Source: Fimbriimonadaceae bacterium
Lineage (GTDB): Bacteria > Armatimonadota > Fimbriimonadia > Fimbriimonadales > Fimbriimonadaceae
Length of the DNA: 5,307 bases
Direction: 5' to 3'
Assembly: GCA_025451715.1 (NCBI GenBank)
Contig: JANWJY010000003.1
Location: forward strand, 1-5,307
In this document: positions 5,071 through 5,307 of the stretch, piece by piece
Numbering within the stretch: the first letter of the stretch is position 1
How the letters are laid out: each line of letters begins with the position of its first letter
The notes under the pieces: generated by a model
What the model saw: only the letters and a program-made list of their open reading frames with translations
What the model was told of the DNA's origin: nothing
The model's database searches: none
Position numbers and translations under genes: made by a program

Positions 5071-5307
5071 TCAATCAGCGTCTCTGGAGACGGCGGTGTC
5101 GCGCTTGAAGTAGTACTCGGTGTCGTCGTCGGGCCACACGCCGATCGTGTCGGTGTCCGGATAGACGGCGACCGCCGGAACCGAGGCCTTCGAGAACAGC
5201 AGAACTCTCGCCGTCGTGTCACTGCGATTCGTAATCTGGTGCGCACCTTCTGGGCCCGGCGGATACCGGACGAGATCCCCGCGTTGGAGCTCACCCTCAC
5301 CCCCAGG
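5071..5307 (-). CDS. Cupin domain protein, C-terminal part (N-terminus beyond window)
   Basis: The frame is open from the window edge to TGA 5071-5073 and gives 78 residues with no start codon needed inside the window, so this is the C-terminal half of a longer protein. It shows a cupin second motif: GDLVRYPPGPEGAHQITN fits G-(x)5-P-x-G-(x)n-H-(x)3-N, with two extra residues before the His. This His is normally a metal ligand in the beta-barrel. The following strand RVLLFSK and the tail VAVYPDTDTIGVWPDDDTEY match a common group of single-domain bacterial cupins of unknown substrate (the Cupin_2 kind, resembling COG3837 proteins). The first motif with its other metal ligands lies outside the window, so metal binding and activity cannot be judged. 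G/C-rich third positions support this frame over the overlapping 117-aa frame at 4947-5300. The protein is probably cytosolic. Confidence 0.8.
   Translation of the reverse strand, partial: PGGEGELQRGDLVRYPPGPEGAHQITNRSDTTARVLLFSKASVPAVAVYPDTDTIGVWPDDDTEYYFKRDTAVSRDAD

Noticed and set aside
4674..5108. Plus-strand frames of 79-144 codons opposite the small minus-strand genes
   Set aside because: Low-complexity Ser/Arg/Pro composition and no ribosome binding site; complementary shadow of the minus-strand ORFs.
4947..5300. 117-codon minus-strand frame starting MRVSSNAG
   Set aside because: It overlaps the cupin frame, which shows a clear cupin motif. This one is an Arg/Ser/Thr/Pro-rich shadow.

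Overview
The window is about 63% GC by eye, and its strong coding frames are rich in G/C at third codon positions. Together with the protein types present (a GT-C membrane glycosyltransferase with a large soluble C-terminal domain, and a secreted PQQ-like beta-propeller), this suggests a high-GC actinobacterium. The look is that of the Thermoleophilia/Gaiella/Solirubrobacter side of the phylum, but that placement is an inference from style, not a match.

Layout. Bases 1-452 carry no convincing protein gene. They hold a class II tRNA-like element, best read as a decayed serine tRNA (216-310), and a palindrome made of two near-consensus DnaA boxes (334-353). A secreted beta-propeller protein runs on the minus strand (453-1895). 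Diverging from it on the plus strand is a 733-codon polytopic membrane protein of the GT-C glycosyltransferase type (1929-4130). Its true start probably lies about 90 bases inside the ORF, which leaves room for a shared control region with a nested inverted repeat (1971-1999). Bases 4131-4330 hold only weak hairpins and a possible start of a lost downstream gene.

The right part reads entirely on the minus strand: a cupin whose N-terminus lies beyond base 5307 (5071-5307), a 55-aa ORF with a strong ribosome binding site (4811-4978), and a 118-aa unrecognised ORF (4331-4687). The last two lie in the same reading frame and are separated by a single TGA with no other stop between them. The 118-aa ORF also ends at an 11-base-period direct repeat; removing one unit would open a further 53 codons. 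This looks either like one decaying gene or like an unusual split gene.

How the genes fit together. The propeller and the glycosyltransferase both act at or outside the membrane and may share a promoter region; nothing visible ties them to one pathway. The cupin and the two small ORFs could be one transcript (92 bases between the cupin stop and the next start). I found no phage, insertion sequence, CRISPR or toxin-antitoxin system. The points of most interest are the TGA-split frame and the tRNA relic.
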